Positions 1 to 8,523 are shown, numbered from the stretch's first letter. The stretch is DNA of 26,598 bases from an uncultured Clostridia bacterium (GCA_947627825.1 CANQXO010000010.1:1-26598); one strand, 5' to 3'. A program made the numbers and translations. The notes: generated by a model from the letters alone, not told the origin.

Positions 1-160
1 AACTTACTATAAATTCAACGGTTTCTCCTGCTTGATATTCTGACTTAGATGATGTTAGTGTAATTGTTGCTGTTGTAAGTCTAGCTGCATAAGAATTTAC
101 TGACAAAGAAACTATCATCATTAATATTATAGTAGCTATTGTTATTAGTTTATTTCTCAT
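1..160 (-). CDS. N-terminal part of a secreted protein (runs off the window)
   Basis: Only the first ~53 codons lie in the window. The protein opens with a clear Sec signal peptide: charged MRNK, a hydrophobic stretch of about 16 residues, then a likely cleavage after NSYA. The mature part begins with T/S-rich beta-type sequence ending in KSEYQAGETVEF, a pattern common at the start of cohesin-like or Ig-like surface modules. It lies directly downstream of the transglutaminase/dockerin gene, so the two are very likely co-transcribed. The ribosome binding site GGAGG (176-180) sits inside the last codons of that gene. It is 15 bases from this ATG but only 9 from an in-frame TTG at 164-166, so TTG may be the true start, adding two residues. 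The function beyond 'secreted' is inference. Confidence 0.7.
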   Translation of the reverse strand, partial: MRNKLITIATIILMMIVSLSVNSYAARLTTATITLTSSKSEYQAGETVEFIVS

Positions 161-170
161 TTTCAAATCA

Positions 171-3100
171 CTATTCCTCCATATAAATATCATTATATTT
201 ATATATCATAAATACTAGGTCATTTACAGAAGTTGGTCCTTCAGAAGTAATTCCATCTACTTCAGCTGCCATTAAGTATGGTCCTTCAAGTTTTTCTTCT
301 CCAATGTAGTCTAATTTGAATGTAACAATATCATTTACTGTTAATTTTCCATTACCATCAAGGTCTGTTGGAACAATAACTGTCCATTTACTTTCTCCTA
401 CTTTTATAATTGTTCCAGTTCCTACAAGGTCTGTTTCTAGTAATTCTTCTAAAGCATCTGTTTCTTCATTTACTTTAAATATTTGTACTGGTAAAATTGT
501 ACCTGATGAAAGCATATTTCTTAAATCATTTACAGTTATCCCTACTTCTACATCTTTTACAAATGCACCATCTACTCTGCATGTAGCGTCTGGTAAAGTT
601 TCTAGTTTTTCCTCAATGTGCTCATCTACTTTTTTTACAACTACATTTGTAACAACATCATGAGCTTTGATAACATTTTCTTTTTTACCAACAGAACCTT
701 CTATTTTTGAAAGTTTTACTTCTTCTGTAATATCTTGATTTTCTAATACTATGAATTTTGCTTTAAATATAACTTTGTTTAATTGGTCTTCATTACTTAT
801 AAAGCTTTCAGCTTGCTCTAATTTATATGTTCCAATTAAATTATGTGCTGATTCTCCATTATGTGCTTTATTATAATCTATTGTCCAACCTTCACCTGCT
901 GTAACTTCTTCTAATTGTAATTTTTCATTATTATATGTTAATAATGCTCCAATTCCGACAATTCCTTGTTCTCCAATGTCTTTCATGTCAGAAATTTTAT
1001 ATGAAACTTCAAATTCATCACCTTCATTAAATGGTCCTTCACCCTTATTATCTGATGATATTTCAGATGAAATTCTAAATACTGGTTGAGTAATTGGTTG
1101 TGCAACAACTTCATATCCTGCATCTATTTCAGCTTGTTTAATTTCTTCAGGAATGAATGCAACTTTTGCAACCATTGCTTCATATTTTTGCTCTTTTAAG
1201 TCTTCATATTTTATAGTATAAGTAATATTGTGTGTGTCTTCATCAATTGATATTTTATCAGCATCTGCGCCGTTTACATCTATTACTTTTTCGCCAATAA
1301 CAATGTCATCAACTACATATCCTTCGTCTGGAACTATTGTTATTTTAGCTTCTTGTTTTTGTTCGTCAAGTATTAATTTATTTGATTTTACATTATTTTC
1401 ATGGCCTTCTGAAACATAGTTATCATATACTTCTCCTCCATTACTTGTTTGGAAAAGTATTGTTTTGCTTGAATTTTCTGATTCTACACCACTAATTGCG
1501 GCTATTGTAAATGGACTGAATGAACTACATTCAATTACAAGTCCTAATTCTGTAACTATACAAGGAATTTCTTCAACTCCTGTAATATTTCCAGATTCGT
1601 CTTTTATGTAGTGGTATGCTTTAAAGGTTACTCCAGCATCTTCTGGTCCATATCCATCTGGGAAACCTAACATTATTCTTACTGATTGACCATCTTTAAT
1701 TTTTTGTTTTTTACATAGAGTTAATTTAATATTATATGTTTCAGTTTTTTCAACTGTTCCACCAACATTTAATTTTTCTCCTGTTGTAGAGTCTGTTGTT
1801 TCTGGATTGTTTAACATATCTTCCATAGCTTTTGCTTCAGATGGTTTTGTTGTTGTTGTAACAAGAGTCATTCTATGTTTTAATAATTCTGCTAAATCTG
1901 CATTTTCTTCATCTGTCATTTCGTCTAAGTTTACATCATCCATAAGTGTTGGTTTTCCATAAACATTCCAGTCTATTCCTTGAGATTTATAAGCATAAAC
2001 AGAGCATTTATGAGAGCAGAAGTAACTAATTGGCATTGGTCTTTTTTGACTATTTTCTCCAACTAATCCTTTGATATCTATAATATAATAGATTGAATCG
2101 TCTGCATATTTTTCACTTGGCTTAAAATCAAACTCAACTGTTCTATCTCCATCAAATGTAAAGTGTTCTAGAGTATAATCATTAGATTGTGAGTTAGATG
2201 AATATTCAATTTTTACATCATATCCTAGTTCTTCCCAATCAACTTGAACTAACTTTTCATCATACTCAATTTTACAATGATAGCTATCTCCTATTATCAT
2301 TGTTGAGTTTTGGATTGGAGATGCTTTCTTGATATATGGAGCAGCTACATGTGTTCCACTTGGATTATATACTTTATCTGATAATGCAATCATGTCTGCT
2401 GATGTTCCAAAATATTGATATCTCTTTGGATTTGGTTTACCATTTGGTAAAACAGCTTCATCTGCAGGTTTTTCTGTTGTTATACCAAATTGTATAAAGT
2501 TACAATTTGAGTTATAGAATGATAAATATGAATTTCCTGTTTCTTCATCTACAATGTCTACAAGGGCACCATATACTTCATCAACATATCCAAAGTAACC
2601 TGAATATCCCCATCCTTCTTCACTTGCATTTGATGGCTTGGCGTGAAAATCATCGTAAGTAGGAATATAGTAACTCATAAAGCTTCCTACCATATAATAT
2701 CCATGCTCTCTGGCCGCTTTATATCCCATTCTTTCACCATTGTCTTCTACACCATTTTCGTTTAAGTCAATGAAATAACTTACTTTAAACTTAGCTGCTT
2801 TAACATCATCTTCTTCATCATAACTTTCATCATCTATTTCAACTCTTAAACCAGCATTTTCAGAAGCTAAAGTATATTTTTCACTAGATGCTTCCATTTC
2901 AGGGTATTTAAATTCAAAGTTTGATACAGACATAATACCAGTAGCTAAATGATTTAATGACATTTTATCTGAACCTGCTAAAAAGTATTCTGTACTAACT
3001 CTTTCTTCTAAGTTGCTTCCTTCTATACTTGTTACTTCTTCCATTTTATCTGTGTTGTCCCAAGTAACATCCATTCCATACCATTTGCCGTCAAGTAAAA

Positions 3101-4022
3101 CTTCGTTCCAACAATGTTCTTCATATTTTGTACTTGTAACATAAGCACCATAAACTAATACACATGGTATATTTAGTCTATCTAATGCCATTTTAAAAGC
3201 TCTTGCAAAACCTTCACAAACGATTTCGTGTTTTGGTCCAAAGGCACCATAAACTGTTCTAACATTCCATGGGTCACCTTTTTCTTCTTCAGGTTTGCTT
3301 TCATTTTCTTCAATAATTGTTTCTTCTAATTTGTAAGAATTTCTTTTTATAATTTCATCATGAGCCTTTTTAATTTGTTGCTCAATTCTGTCTTGATTTT
3401 CTTGCACTTCAACATTTTTTGCAAGTTCAACAATTGAGTTAAGTTCATTTTCAACTTCATCTAAAGCTTTAATAAGTTTTTCTTTATTAACTGAGTTTGT
3501 TTCATAGTTCCAAAAAGCTTTATTGATATATGTTTTAGTTCTTCCTATTCCTAAGAAAGTATGCAATTGTCCAGATTTATCTTGAGTAACCCTTAGAGTA
3601 ATATTGTCTGGGTCAATATAAAATAAGCCAGCATGGTCTGCCATATAGGCATCTTTTGCAGCACCCATTGTATTTAATAAATCTTGACTTCCTTTTGTAT
3701 AGGCTTCTAATTTAGATTTTAAACTATTTGATAAACTGATTGTATCTGTGATTTCAATTGAATTAACACCAAAATCACATTCTTCTTTTTCAAGTTCGGT
3801 TTTTAATTGTTCATAGTTACAACTAAAAAACATTCTATCAAAAATATTATAAAATGTTTTTCCGTCTTCATCTAATTGATTGTAAAAATATTTGTCTGCT
3901 ACATTTGTTTCGCTATTTTGGGCTGTTTCCGCATAAGTAACTATTGGCATCATAAAATATAAGCCTAATAATTGCGATACTAAAAGTGTTATTACTAGCA
4001 TTGTTGAAATGATTTTTTTCAT
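171..4022 (-). CDS. Secreted transglutaminase-like protein with cohesin-like module and C-terminal dockerin
   Basis: 1283 residues. A signal peptide (about 1-31, ending VTYA) directs export. Residues ~230-330 form a transglutaminase-like fold with the expected triad: Cys269 in VCEGFA, His303 in EEHCWNEV and Asp318 in GMDVTWD. Similar surface domains act as cysteine proteases or cross-linking enzymes. A beta-rich middle region follows, then a repeat of the type GGEV...PDEGYVVDDI (~890-975), a cohesin-like module (~982-1155, starting FRISSEI) and a dockerin-like end (~1218-1283). The dockerin has a good first calcium loop, DLDGNGKLTVND, and a degenerate second one (SEGPTSVNDL). Having both module types suggests assembly with other surface proteins, but cohesin assignment is by fold pattern only. 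The start is supported by GGAGG upstream. It has its own promoter at 4058-4086 and is followed immediately by another secreted protein gene. Confidence 0.85.
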   Translation of the reverse strand: MKKIISTMLVITLLVSQLLGLYFMMPIVTYAETAQNSETNVADKYFYNQLDEDGKTFYNIFDRMFFSCNYEQLKTELEKEECDFGVNSIEITDTISLSNSLKSKLEAYTKGSQDLLNTMGAAKDAYMADHAGLFYIDPDNITLRVTQDKSGQLHTFLGIGRTKTYINKAFWNYETNSVNKEKLIKALDEVENELNSIVELAKNVEVQENQDRIEQQIKKAHDEIIKRNSYKLEETIIEENESKPEEEKGDPWNVRTVYGAFGPKHEIVCEGFARAFKMALDRLNIPCVLVYGAYVTSTKYEEHCWNEVLLDGKWYGMDVTWDNTDKMEEVTSIEGSNLEERVSTEYFLAGSDKMSLNHLATGIMSVSNFEFKYPEMEASSEKYTLASENAGLRVEIDDESYDEEDDVKAAKFKVSYFIDLNENGVEDNGERMGYKAAREHGYYMVGSFMSYYIPTYDDFHAKPSNASEEGWGYSGYFGYVDEVYGALVDIVDEETGNSYLSFYNSNCNFIQFGITTEKPADEAVLPNGKPNPKRYQYFGTSADMIALSDKVYNPSGTHVAAPYIKKASPIQNSTMIIGDSYHCKIEYDEKLVQVDWEELGYDVKIEYSSNSQSNDYTLEHFTFDGDRTVEFDFKPSEKYADDSIYYIIDIKGLVGENSQKRPMPISYFCSHKCSVYAYKSQGIDWNVYGKPTLMDDVNLDEMTDEENADLAELLKHRMTLVTTTTKPSEAKAMEDMLNNPETTDSTTGEKLNVGGTVEKTETYNIKLTLCKKQKIKDGQSVRIMLGFPDGYGPEDAGVTFKAYHYIKDESGNITGVEEIPCIVTELGLVIECSSFSPFTIAAISGVESENSSKTILFQTSNGGEVYDNYVSEGHENNVKSNKLILDEQKQEAKITIVPDEGYVVDDIVIGEKVIDVNGADADKISIDEDTHNITYTIKYEDLKEQKYEAMVAKVAFIPEEIKQAEIDAGYEVVAQPITQPVFRISSEISSDNKGEGPFNEGDEFEVSYKISDMKDIGEQGIVGIGALLTYNNEKLQLEEVTAGEGWTIDYNKAHNGESAHNLIGTYKLEQAESFISNEDQLNKVIFKAKFIVLENQDITEEVKLSKIEGSVGKKENVIKAHDVVTNVVVKKVDEHIEEKLETLPDATCRVDGAFVKDVEVGITVNDLRNMLSSGTILPVQIFKVNEETDALEELLETDLVGTGTIIKVGESKWTVIVPTDLDGNGKLTVNDIVTFKLDYIGEEKLEGPYLMAAEVDGITSEGPTSVNDLVFMIYKYNDIYMEE

Positions 4023-4057
4023 AAATACCTCCGTTTTTTATTTTATTTACATAATTA

Positions 4058-4086
4058 ATTATAACATATAACCACCTAGTTTTCAA
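4058..4086 (-). promoter_or_regulatory. Sigma-A promoter of the transglutaminase/dockerin gene
   Basis: On the minus strand: TTGAAA (4081-4086), a 17-base spacer, then TATAAT (4058-4063) preceded by TGT, an extended -10. The transcript would start about 29 bases before the ATG at 4022. Position and spacing are textbook; use in the cell is inferred. Confidence 0.75.
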
Positions 4087-4104
4087 CATTTTTTAAAGAA
4101 TAAA

Positions 4105-5143
4105 TTAACCATTTTTGATGAAATTTGTAATAAATTCTGCTCCATCTATTAAGTTAGCATTATGTACAAATTTTAAATACTGATTTACTTTGTTAGACTG
4201 TATAAAACTCTGCAAAACCTTATATATTTCATTAGTTTTTTCGCACTTTAACCCATACTTATTTTCTACTATGTATTGATAATTATAGTTTTCCTGTCCT
4301 AATATATGACCTGTTACTATAACTACAGTGCTACTTTTTACAGCTTCAAGTAGCATATTAGGTCCTGCCTTTGTTAATATAATATGAGCATTATCTAAAA
4401 ATTCATTCATATTATTTACAAAGCCATAAATATTTATATTGTTTGAAAATTCGCCATTATTTTGTAGGTTAGTCAAAGCTTTATACATTGCTTCATCTCT
4501 CCCGCAAATTACTGATACTGTAGAATTTTCAATTTTTGATACTTCTTTAAGAAACTTAATATTTTTCTTTAATCTAACAGAAGGATTTACCAATAGTATA
4601 TTAATATCTTTTTCAATCTGTTTTGGCTTCTCCCTTTTTGCTATGTCATTTCTTATAGGGAAACCTGATACTAATACTCTATTTTTATTCATTCCCTTCT
4701 CTATATAGTCCTTTTTTACTTCTTCTGTTGGCACAAAAGTAATATCAGCATTTTTGTCAAACCATACTCTTGGTGGCTTTACCAAATCAATAACATCAAT
4801 ATAAAAAGGAATATTCATTTTGTGTGCTTTTAAAAAATGTGAAATTGACTTAGTAAACATACTATGTACAGTTATTATTAAGTCAGGATTTTCTTCTTCT
4901 ACCTTTCTTCTAAACTTCCTATTTATTTTTAAATAAATTAAAAAATGCATTAAATCAGGAAATGCTTGAGTAAGTAAGAAACAAACATAATAACCTATTG
5001 GAAATTTAGTTGTTATAGGTATATAAATATTTTCTAGCCATTTTCCAAGTCTTCCCATTAAAGTAAAAGCATCGATTTGCACTACTTCAAAGTCATCTTT
5101 GTTCAATCTATTTTCTATAGCATTACCAGCTGATTTATGTCAT
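4105..5143 (-). pseudogene. Glycosyltransferase of the MGDG-synthase/UgtP type, 5' end deleted
   Basis: The family transfers a sugar to diacylglycerol or a similar lipid at the inner face of the membrane. The longest intact frame gives 333 residues from a TTG at 5106. The same frame is open further upstream and reads HKSAGNAIENRL, the stretch that normally follows the N-terminal glycine-rich loop (…AGxGHxSA…). It then hits TGA and TAA. A good ribosome binding site (AAGAGG, 5153-5158) lies 9 bases before an ATG at 5141-5143, but that ATG reads M-T-stop. The simplest explanation is a deletion that fused ATGA directly to CATAAATCA, removing roughly a dozen codons (about 35 bases, 3n+2) including the loop. 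The C-terminal donor-binding region (KAGPNMLLEA) is intact. Either a recent pseudogene or a protein re-initiated at TTG; loss of the loop argues against normal activity. Confidence 0.75.
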
Positions 5144-5168
5144 TATATAAAACCTCTTTCTCACAATT

Positions 5169-5197
5169 AATATATCATAAACTCGTTTATAAAACAA
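5169..5197 (-). promoter_or_regulatory. Probable promoter of the glycosyltransferase (pseudo)gene
   Basis: On the minus strand TTGTTT (5192-5197), 17 bases, then TATATT (5169-5174) preceded by TGA. It sits about 25 bases before the original ATG at 5143. Expression signals therefore look intact although the coding start is damaged. Confidence 0.5.
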
Positions 5198-5236
5198 CCA
5201 CAAATATTAAATATTCTATGCCTTATAAGGAAGATT

Positions 5237-5277
5237 ATATACAAAAGATGAGAGGAGCAGTTTGCTCCCCTCATCTT
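5237..5277 (-). terminator. Rho-independent terminator of the 111-residue orphan gene
   Basis: Two 15-base arms (5245-5259 and 5263-5277) pair around a 3-base loop. In the minus-strand transcript all pairs form, one of them G-U, and TTTTGTAT follows. On the plus strand that pair would be A-C, which supports the minus direction. Confidence 0.85.
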
Positions 5278-5288
5278 GGTTCATTACA

Positions 5289-5624
5289 TTATACTGTTAC
5301 TTGAATACAAATCCCATTTGCCTTCCTGTTTTGTTGCCTACCTCTCCCGTAAAAAATTTCCTCAAACTTCAAATTTCCTTGGCTTTTGATTGCTTCACTT
5401 ACGAAATCGTCGTGTGCATCATCTCTGATCTGCCACATGTACTTTTCATCGGACAACATAACGATTTTAGCTTGTCCTTCGGACGAGTTGATTTCAAGGT
5501 AATCTCCTTCAGAGAATTCACCGAAATACCTCGAGTTCCCAGGTTCCAAGTACAATGTCTTGTTGCCCAATTGTGTGCCCATCTCAATTTTCAGTACGAC
5601 ATTGGTCCGGTTTTCTAACAGCAT
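5289..5624 (-). CDS. Small hypothetical protein in a higher-GC cassette
   Basis: 111 residues; I do not recognise the family. The first ~75 residues alternate hydrophobic and polar positions with many glycines (YLEPGNSRYFGEF, EGDYLEINS), which suggests a small beta-sandwich or barrel. The tail is basic (YGRGRQQNRK) and ends in a beta strand (ICIQVTV). There is no signal peptide or membrane segment, so it is probably cytoplasmic. The start is well supported: AGGAGG lies 7 bases before the ATG. The gene is monocistronic, with a consensus promoter (5656-5684) and a strong terminator (5237-5277). Its GC (about 38-50% on sampled lines) and its G/C-ending codons differ sharply from the ~28% neighbours, as does the 405-residue gene at 8631-9848. 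This suggests acquisition from elsewhere. Confidence 0.7.
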   Translation of the reverse strand: MLLENRTNVVLKIEMGTQLGNKTLYLEPGNSRYFGEFSEGDYLEINSSEGQAKIVMLSDEKYMWQIRDDAHDDFVSEAIKSQGNLKFEEIFYGRGRQQNRKANGICIQVTV

Positions 5625-5655
5625 TTTGATACCTCCTAAATGCAGATTTTAATAG

Positions 5656-5684
5656 ATTATATATTTGTTAAAATAAAATGTCAA
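5656..5684 (-). promoter_or_regulatory. Consensus sigma-A promoter of the 111-residue orphan gene
   Basis: On the minus strand a perfect TTGACA (5679-5684), a 17-base spacer, and a perfect TATAAT (5656-5661), about 31 bases before the ATG. It is the strongest promoter by sequence in the window. Confidence 0.85.
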
Positions 5685-5724
5685 TAAATTTAACTTAAAG
5701 ATTTATTTTTTTTGGCAATTATGA

Positions 5725-5730
5725 TATAAT
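5725..5730 (+). promoter_or_regulatory. Extended -10 element upstream of the Xer recombinase
   Basis: TATAAT preceded by TGA, 30 bases before the ATG at 5761, with no good -35 at the expected distance. AAAGGAG follows about 7 bases before the start. Confidence 0.5.
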
Positions 5731-5760
5731 GTGCATGAATTATATTAAAGGAGTATTTCT

Positions 5761-6747
5761 ATGATAAATCCAGAAAAAAATCCAGCTTTTTTAAATTCAT
5801 TTTTGCAATATGCTCTTACATATCAAAGGAAATCACCTAATTCAGTTGAACAATACAATTGTGATTTAATAATGTTCTTAAGATACATGAAATATCATTT
5901 TCATTTGACTGATGAGAAAAACTTTGATGATATAACTATTGATGACTTTTCTGTTGAAGATTTAAAGAAAATTACACAAGAGGATATCCACGCATTTATT
6001 TCTTATTTATCAATCAATAGAAAATGTGGACCTGCTACATGCGCAAAAAGAATTTCTACTATAAGAATATTTTTTAAATATTTAACCATTACAACAAACA
6101 CTTTAACAGATAATCCCGCTCAAAACTTAGAAACTCCAAAGCTTAATAAAAGACTACCTAAATATCTAACATTAGAAGATAGTCAAAGATTATTAACAAA
6201 GACTGCTGAAGATGATGAAAATAAAAATAAAGAAAGAGATTTTGCAATTATTACTTTATTTTTAAACTGTGGAATGAGATTATCTGAACTAGTTAGTATC
6301 AATGATTCTGATATAAAATTTGATGATTGCAAATTAACTGTTATAGGTAAAGGTAATAAAGAAAGAACAATTTATTTGAACAAAGCTTGCATTGACGCTT
6401 TAAAGAAGTATTTGGCAGTAAGGCCAAACAATGCAAAAAAAGATTCAAAAAATTCTGATAAAGCTCTTTTCTTAAGTAGTTACAGACAAAGAATAAGTAA
6501 ACGAACTGTTGAAAATGTTGTTTCAAGAGAATTGCAAAAAGCAGGATTAGATACTACAAAATATTCAACTCATAAGCTTAGACATACTGCTGCAACTCTT
6601 ATGTATCAATATGGGCAAGTTGATATTAGGGCACTTCAAGAACTTCTTGGACATCAAAGTATTTCTACAACAGAAATATATACTCATGTAGATAATGCAC
6701 AAGTAAGAAGAGCTGTTGAAGCAAATCCACTTGCAGATTATAAGTAA
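5761..6747 (+). CDS. xerC/xerD: Tyrosine recombinase of the XerC/XerD family
   Basis: 328 residues, somewhat longer than the usual ~300. Residues ~1-115 are the SAM-like core-binding domain (QYNCDLIMFLRYM, then GPATCAKRISTIRIFFKYL). Residues ~130-325 are the catalytic domain. All catalytic residues are visible: Arg173 (CGMRLSEL), Lys197 (GKGNKER), His271 and Arg274 (HKLRHTAATL), His298 (LGHQS) and the nucleophile Tyr307 (EIYTHV). The length difference comes from a longer N-terminal linker (~48-70) and an insert around 222-232. Such proteins resolve chromosome dimers at dif; phage and element integrases share the fold. No attachment repeats or element genes flank it, so a housekeeping Xer role is favoured. 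It has AAAGGAG before the ATG and its own terminator at 6754-6789. Confidence 0.9.
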   Translation: MINPEKNPAFLNSFLQYALTYQRKSPNSVEQYNCDLIMFLRYMKYHFHLTDEKNFDDITIDDFSVEDLKKITQEDIHAFISYLSINRKCGPATCAKRISTIRIFFKYLTITTNTLTDNPAQNLETPKLNKRLPKYLTLEDSQRLLTKTAEDDENKNKERDFAIITLFLNCGMRLSELVSINDSDIKFDDCKLTVIGKGNKERTIYLNKACIDALKKYLAVRPNNAKKDSKNSDKALFLSSYRQRISKRTVENVVSRELQKAGLDTTKYSTHKLRHTAATLMYQYGQVDIRALQELLGHQSISTTEIYTHVDNAQVRRAVEANPLADYK

Positions 6748-6753
6748 TTTTTA

Positions 6754-6789
6754 GACCAAAAGATTTAAAACTTTTGGTCCTTTTCTTTG
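6754..6789 (+). terminator. Rho-independent terminator after the Xer gene
   Basis: Perfect 9-bp stem GACCAAAAG/CTTTTGGTC (6754-6762 and 6771-6779) followed by CTTTTCTTTG, seven bases after the stop codon. Confidence 0.85.
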
Positions 6790-6840
6790 TTAAGATTCAT
6801 AATATATATAGATGTAATTTTTATAATAAGGAGTTAGAAA

Positions 6841-7416
6841 ATTTTTAAGGATATTAATATAATTTTTGGCATTACTGGTGCTTTTAGTGCCTTTCCTTCT
6901 ATCATTTCATCATTAGAAGAATTTAAAAAATTAGGAGCAAATGTATATCCTATTTTATCTTATTATGCATATAATATTAATTCTCGTTTTGTGAATAAAA
7001 AACAAAATATTATTAATATTGAGAGTATAACAAATAATAAGATAATTCATACAATGGAAGATGCTGATTATATTACTAAAAAAATTAATGCTAAAATCAT
7101 GATAATTGCTCCAACTAGCGGTAATACTATAGCTAAACTTTCAAATTCAATATCAGATACTCCTGTCACTTTAGCTGCAAAAAATCTTTTAAGAAATAAA
7201 AAGCCACTAGTTTTATCAATTAATGCCAGCGATGGATTAGGCGCTAATGCAAGTAACATTGGAGTTTTATTGAATAGGAAGAATGTTTTTTTCGTTCCTT
7301 TTAGGCAAACCAATCCAATTACAAAGCCTGATTTTATTTGTTCAGATAGCAGCCTTATTATAAAGACTTCTATTCTAGCGTTAAAGAATGAACAAATACA
7401 ACCTTTGCTAACTTAA
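6841..7416 (+). CDS. dpaB: Dipicolinate synthase subunit B (SpoVFB-like flavoprotein), apparent ATT start
   Basis: This subunit works with DpaA to make dipicolinic acid for the spore core. The frame is open from 6838 to the stop at 7414-7416 and gives 191 residues from 6841, close to the ~200 usual for the family. It has the N-terminal nucleotide-binding strand (INIIFGITGAF), APTSGNTIAKL, DTPVTLAAKNLLRN, the DGLGANASNIGVLL region and NVFFVPFRQTNP. No ATG, GTG or TTG exists at the expected N-terminus: AAGGAG (6828-6833) is 7 bases before an ATT codon at 6841, exactly where ATG should be. The first usual start, GTG at 6991, would remove the first 50 residues including the FMN-binding loop. So this is either a rare ATT start or a start-codon mutation in a decaying gene. 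No dpaA partner lies beside it, and the 3' end is 3 bases from convergent prfB. Confidence 0.75.
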   Translation: MFKDINIIFGITGAFSAFPSIISSLEEFKKLGANVYPILSYYAYNINSRFVNKKQNIINIESITNNKIIHTMEDADYITKKINAKIMIIAPTSGNTIAKLSNSISDTPVTLAAKNLLRNKKPLVLSINASDGLGANASNIGVLLNRKNVFFVPFRQTNPITKPDFICSDSSLIIKTSILALKNEQIQPLLT

Positions 7417-7419
7417 AAA

Positions 7420-8523
7420 TTATTTGACGATGCTTTTTAAAAATTCAAAAATAAAATCATTTAAATCGCCATCCATAACTTTTTGTATATCTCCTACTTC
7501 ATAACCTGTTCTATGGTCTTTTACAAGAGTATATGGGCAAAATACATAAGAACGGATTTGACTTCCCCATGCAATATCCATTTGCACACCTTTTAAATCA
7601 TCAATTGTTTCTTTGTTTTCTTTTTCTTTCAAATTAATTAACTTTGATTTTAACATTTTCATAGCGGTATCTTTGTTTTGAAACTGACTTCTTTCAGTTT
7701 GGCACGCAACCACAATTCCTGTTGGTATATGTGTTAATCTAACTGCTGATGAAGTTTTATTAATATGTTGTCCTCCTGCTCCAGATGCTCTATATACATC
7801 CATTTTAATGTCGTCTGGATTTATATATACATCTAAGTCATCTGTAATTTCAGGTAAAACTTCAACTGATGCAAATGATGTATGTCTTCTTCCTCCACTA
7901 TCAAATGGTGAAATTCTAACTAATCTATGTACACCATGTTCAGATTTCATATAACCATAAGCATATTCACCACTAACTAAAAAAGTTACACTCTTTAGTC
8001 CAGCTTCTTCCCCATCTAAATAGTCCAATTCTTCAATCGCAAAATTATTAGCTTCAGCCCATCTCGTATACATTCTATACAGCATTTCGGCCCAGTCCTG
8101 TGCTTCAGTTCCTCCTGCTCCCGGATGAATAGTAATAATAGCATTATTTTTATCATATTTACCAGATAGTAGTGTTGATATTTCTAAACCATCTATCTTT
8201 TTATTTGTTGATTCTAATAAATCATTCAATTCCTTTTCTAGTTCTTTATCAGATTCAAGTCTTAGTAGGTCTATCATATCTGATATTGTTTTAACATCGT
8301 TTTCTACTACCTTATAGTTTGTTATCTTCTTTTTTAGTTCATTTATCTCTGCTAGAACCTTACTAGAATTTTCAACATCATTCCAAAAATTTTGATTTTC
8401 GGTTTGCTTTTCTAATTCATTTAATTTTATTGTTAATTCATCAATTTTAATAGAATTGCCCATTTCATGAATTCTATTTTTTTGTTGTTCATTAATTTTT
8501 ATAGCTTCATCTATTTCAAACAT
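7420..8523 (-). CDS. prfB: Peptide chain release factor 2
   Basis: RF2 reads UGA and UAA stop codons in the ribosomal A site and triggers release of the finished peptide. The 367 residues contain the stop-codon recognition motif Ser-Pro-Phe (205-207, VRISPFDSGG) and the catalytic Gly-Gly-Gln (250-252, SGAGGQHINK). The N-terminal part is helical, as expected. AAGGAG precedes the ATG. Most bacterial prfB genes carry an in-frame UGA after ~25 codons that forces an autoregulatory +1 frameshift. Here the corresponding stretch (HEMGNSIKIDEL) is continuous in one frame, with no CTTTGA, so this copy is not regulated that way. The 3' end nearly touches dpaB on the opposite strand, leaving no space for a terminator between them. 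Confidence 0.96.
   Translation of the reverse strand: MFEIDEAIKINEQQKNRIHEMGNSIKIDELTIKLNELEKQTENQNFWNDVENSSKVLAEINELKKKITNYKVVENDVKTISDMIDLLRLESDKELEKELNDLLESTNKKIDGLEISTLLSGKYDKNNAIITIHPGAGGTEAQDWAEMLYRMYTRWAEANNFAIEELDYLDGEEAGLKSVTFLVSGEYAYGYMKSEHGVHRLVRISPFDSGGRRHTSFASVEVLPEITDDLDVYINPDDIKMDVYRASGAGGQHINKTSSAVRLTHIPTGIVVACQTERSQFQNKDTAMKMLKSKLINLKEKENKETIDDLKGVQMDIAWGSQIRSYVFCPYTLVKDHRTGYEVGDIQKVMDGDLNDFIFEFLKSIVK

Noticed and set aside
5761..6747. The tyrosine recombinase as integrase of a mobile element covering the orphan cassettes
   Set aside because: No flanking direct repeats, tRNA target, excisionase or element genes were seen, and the surrounding genes are ordinary chromosomal ones.
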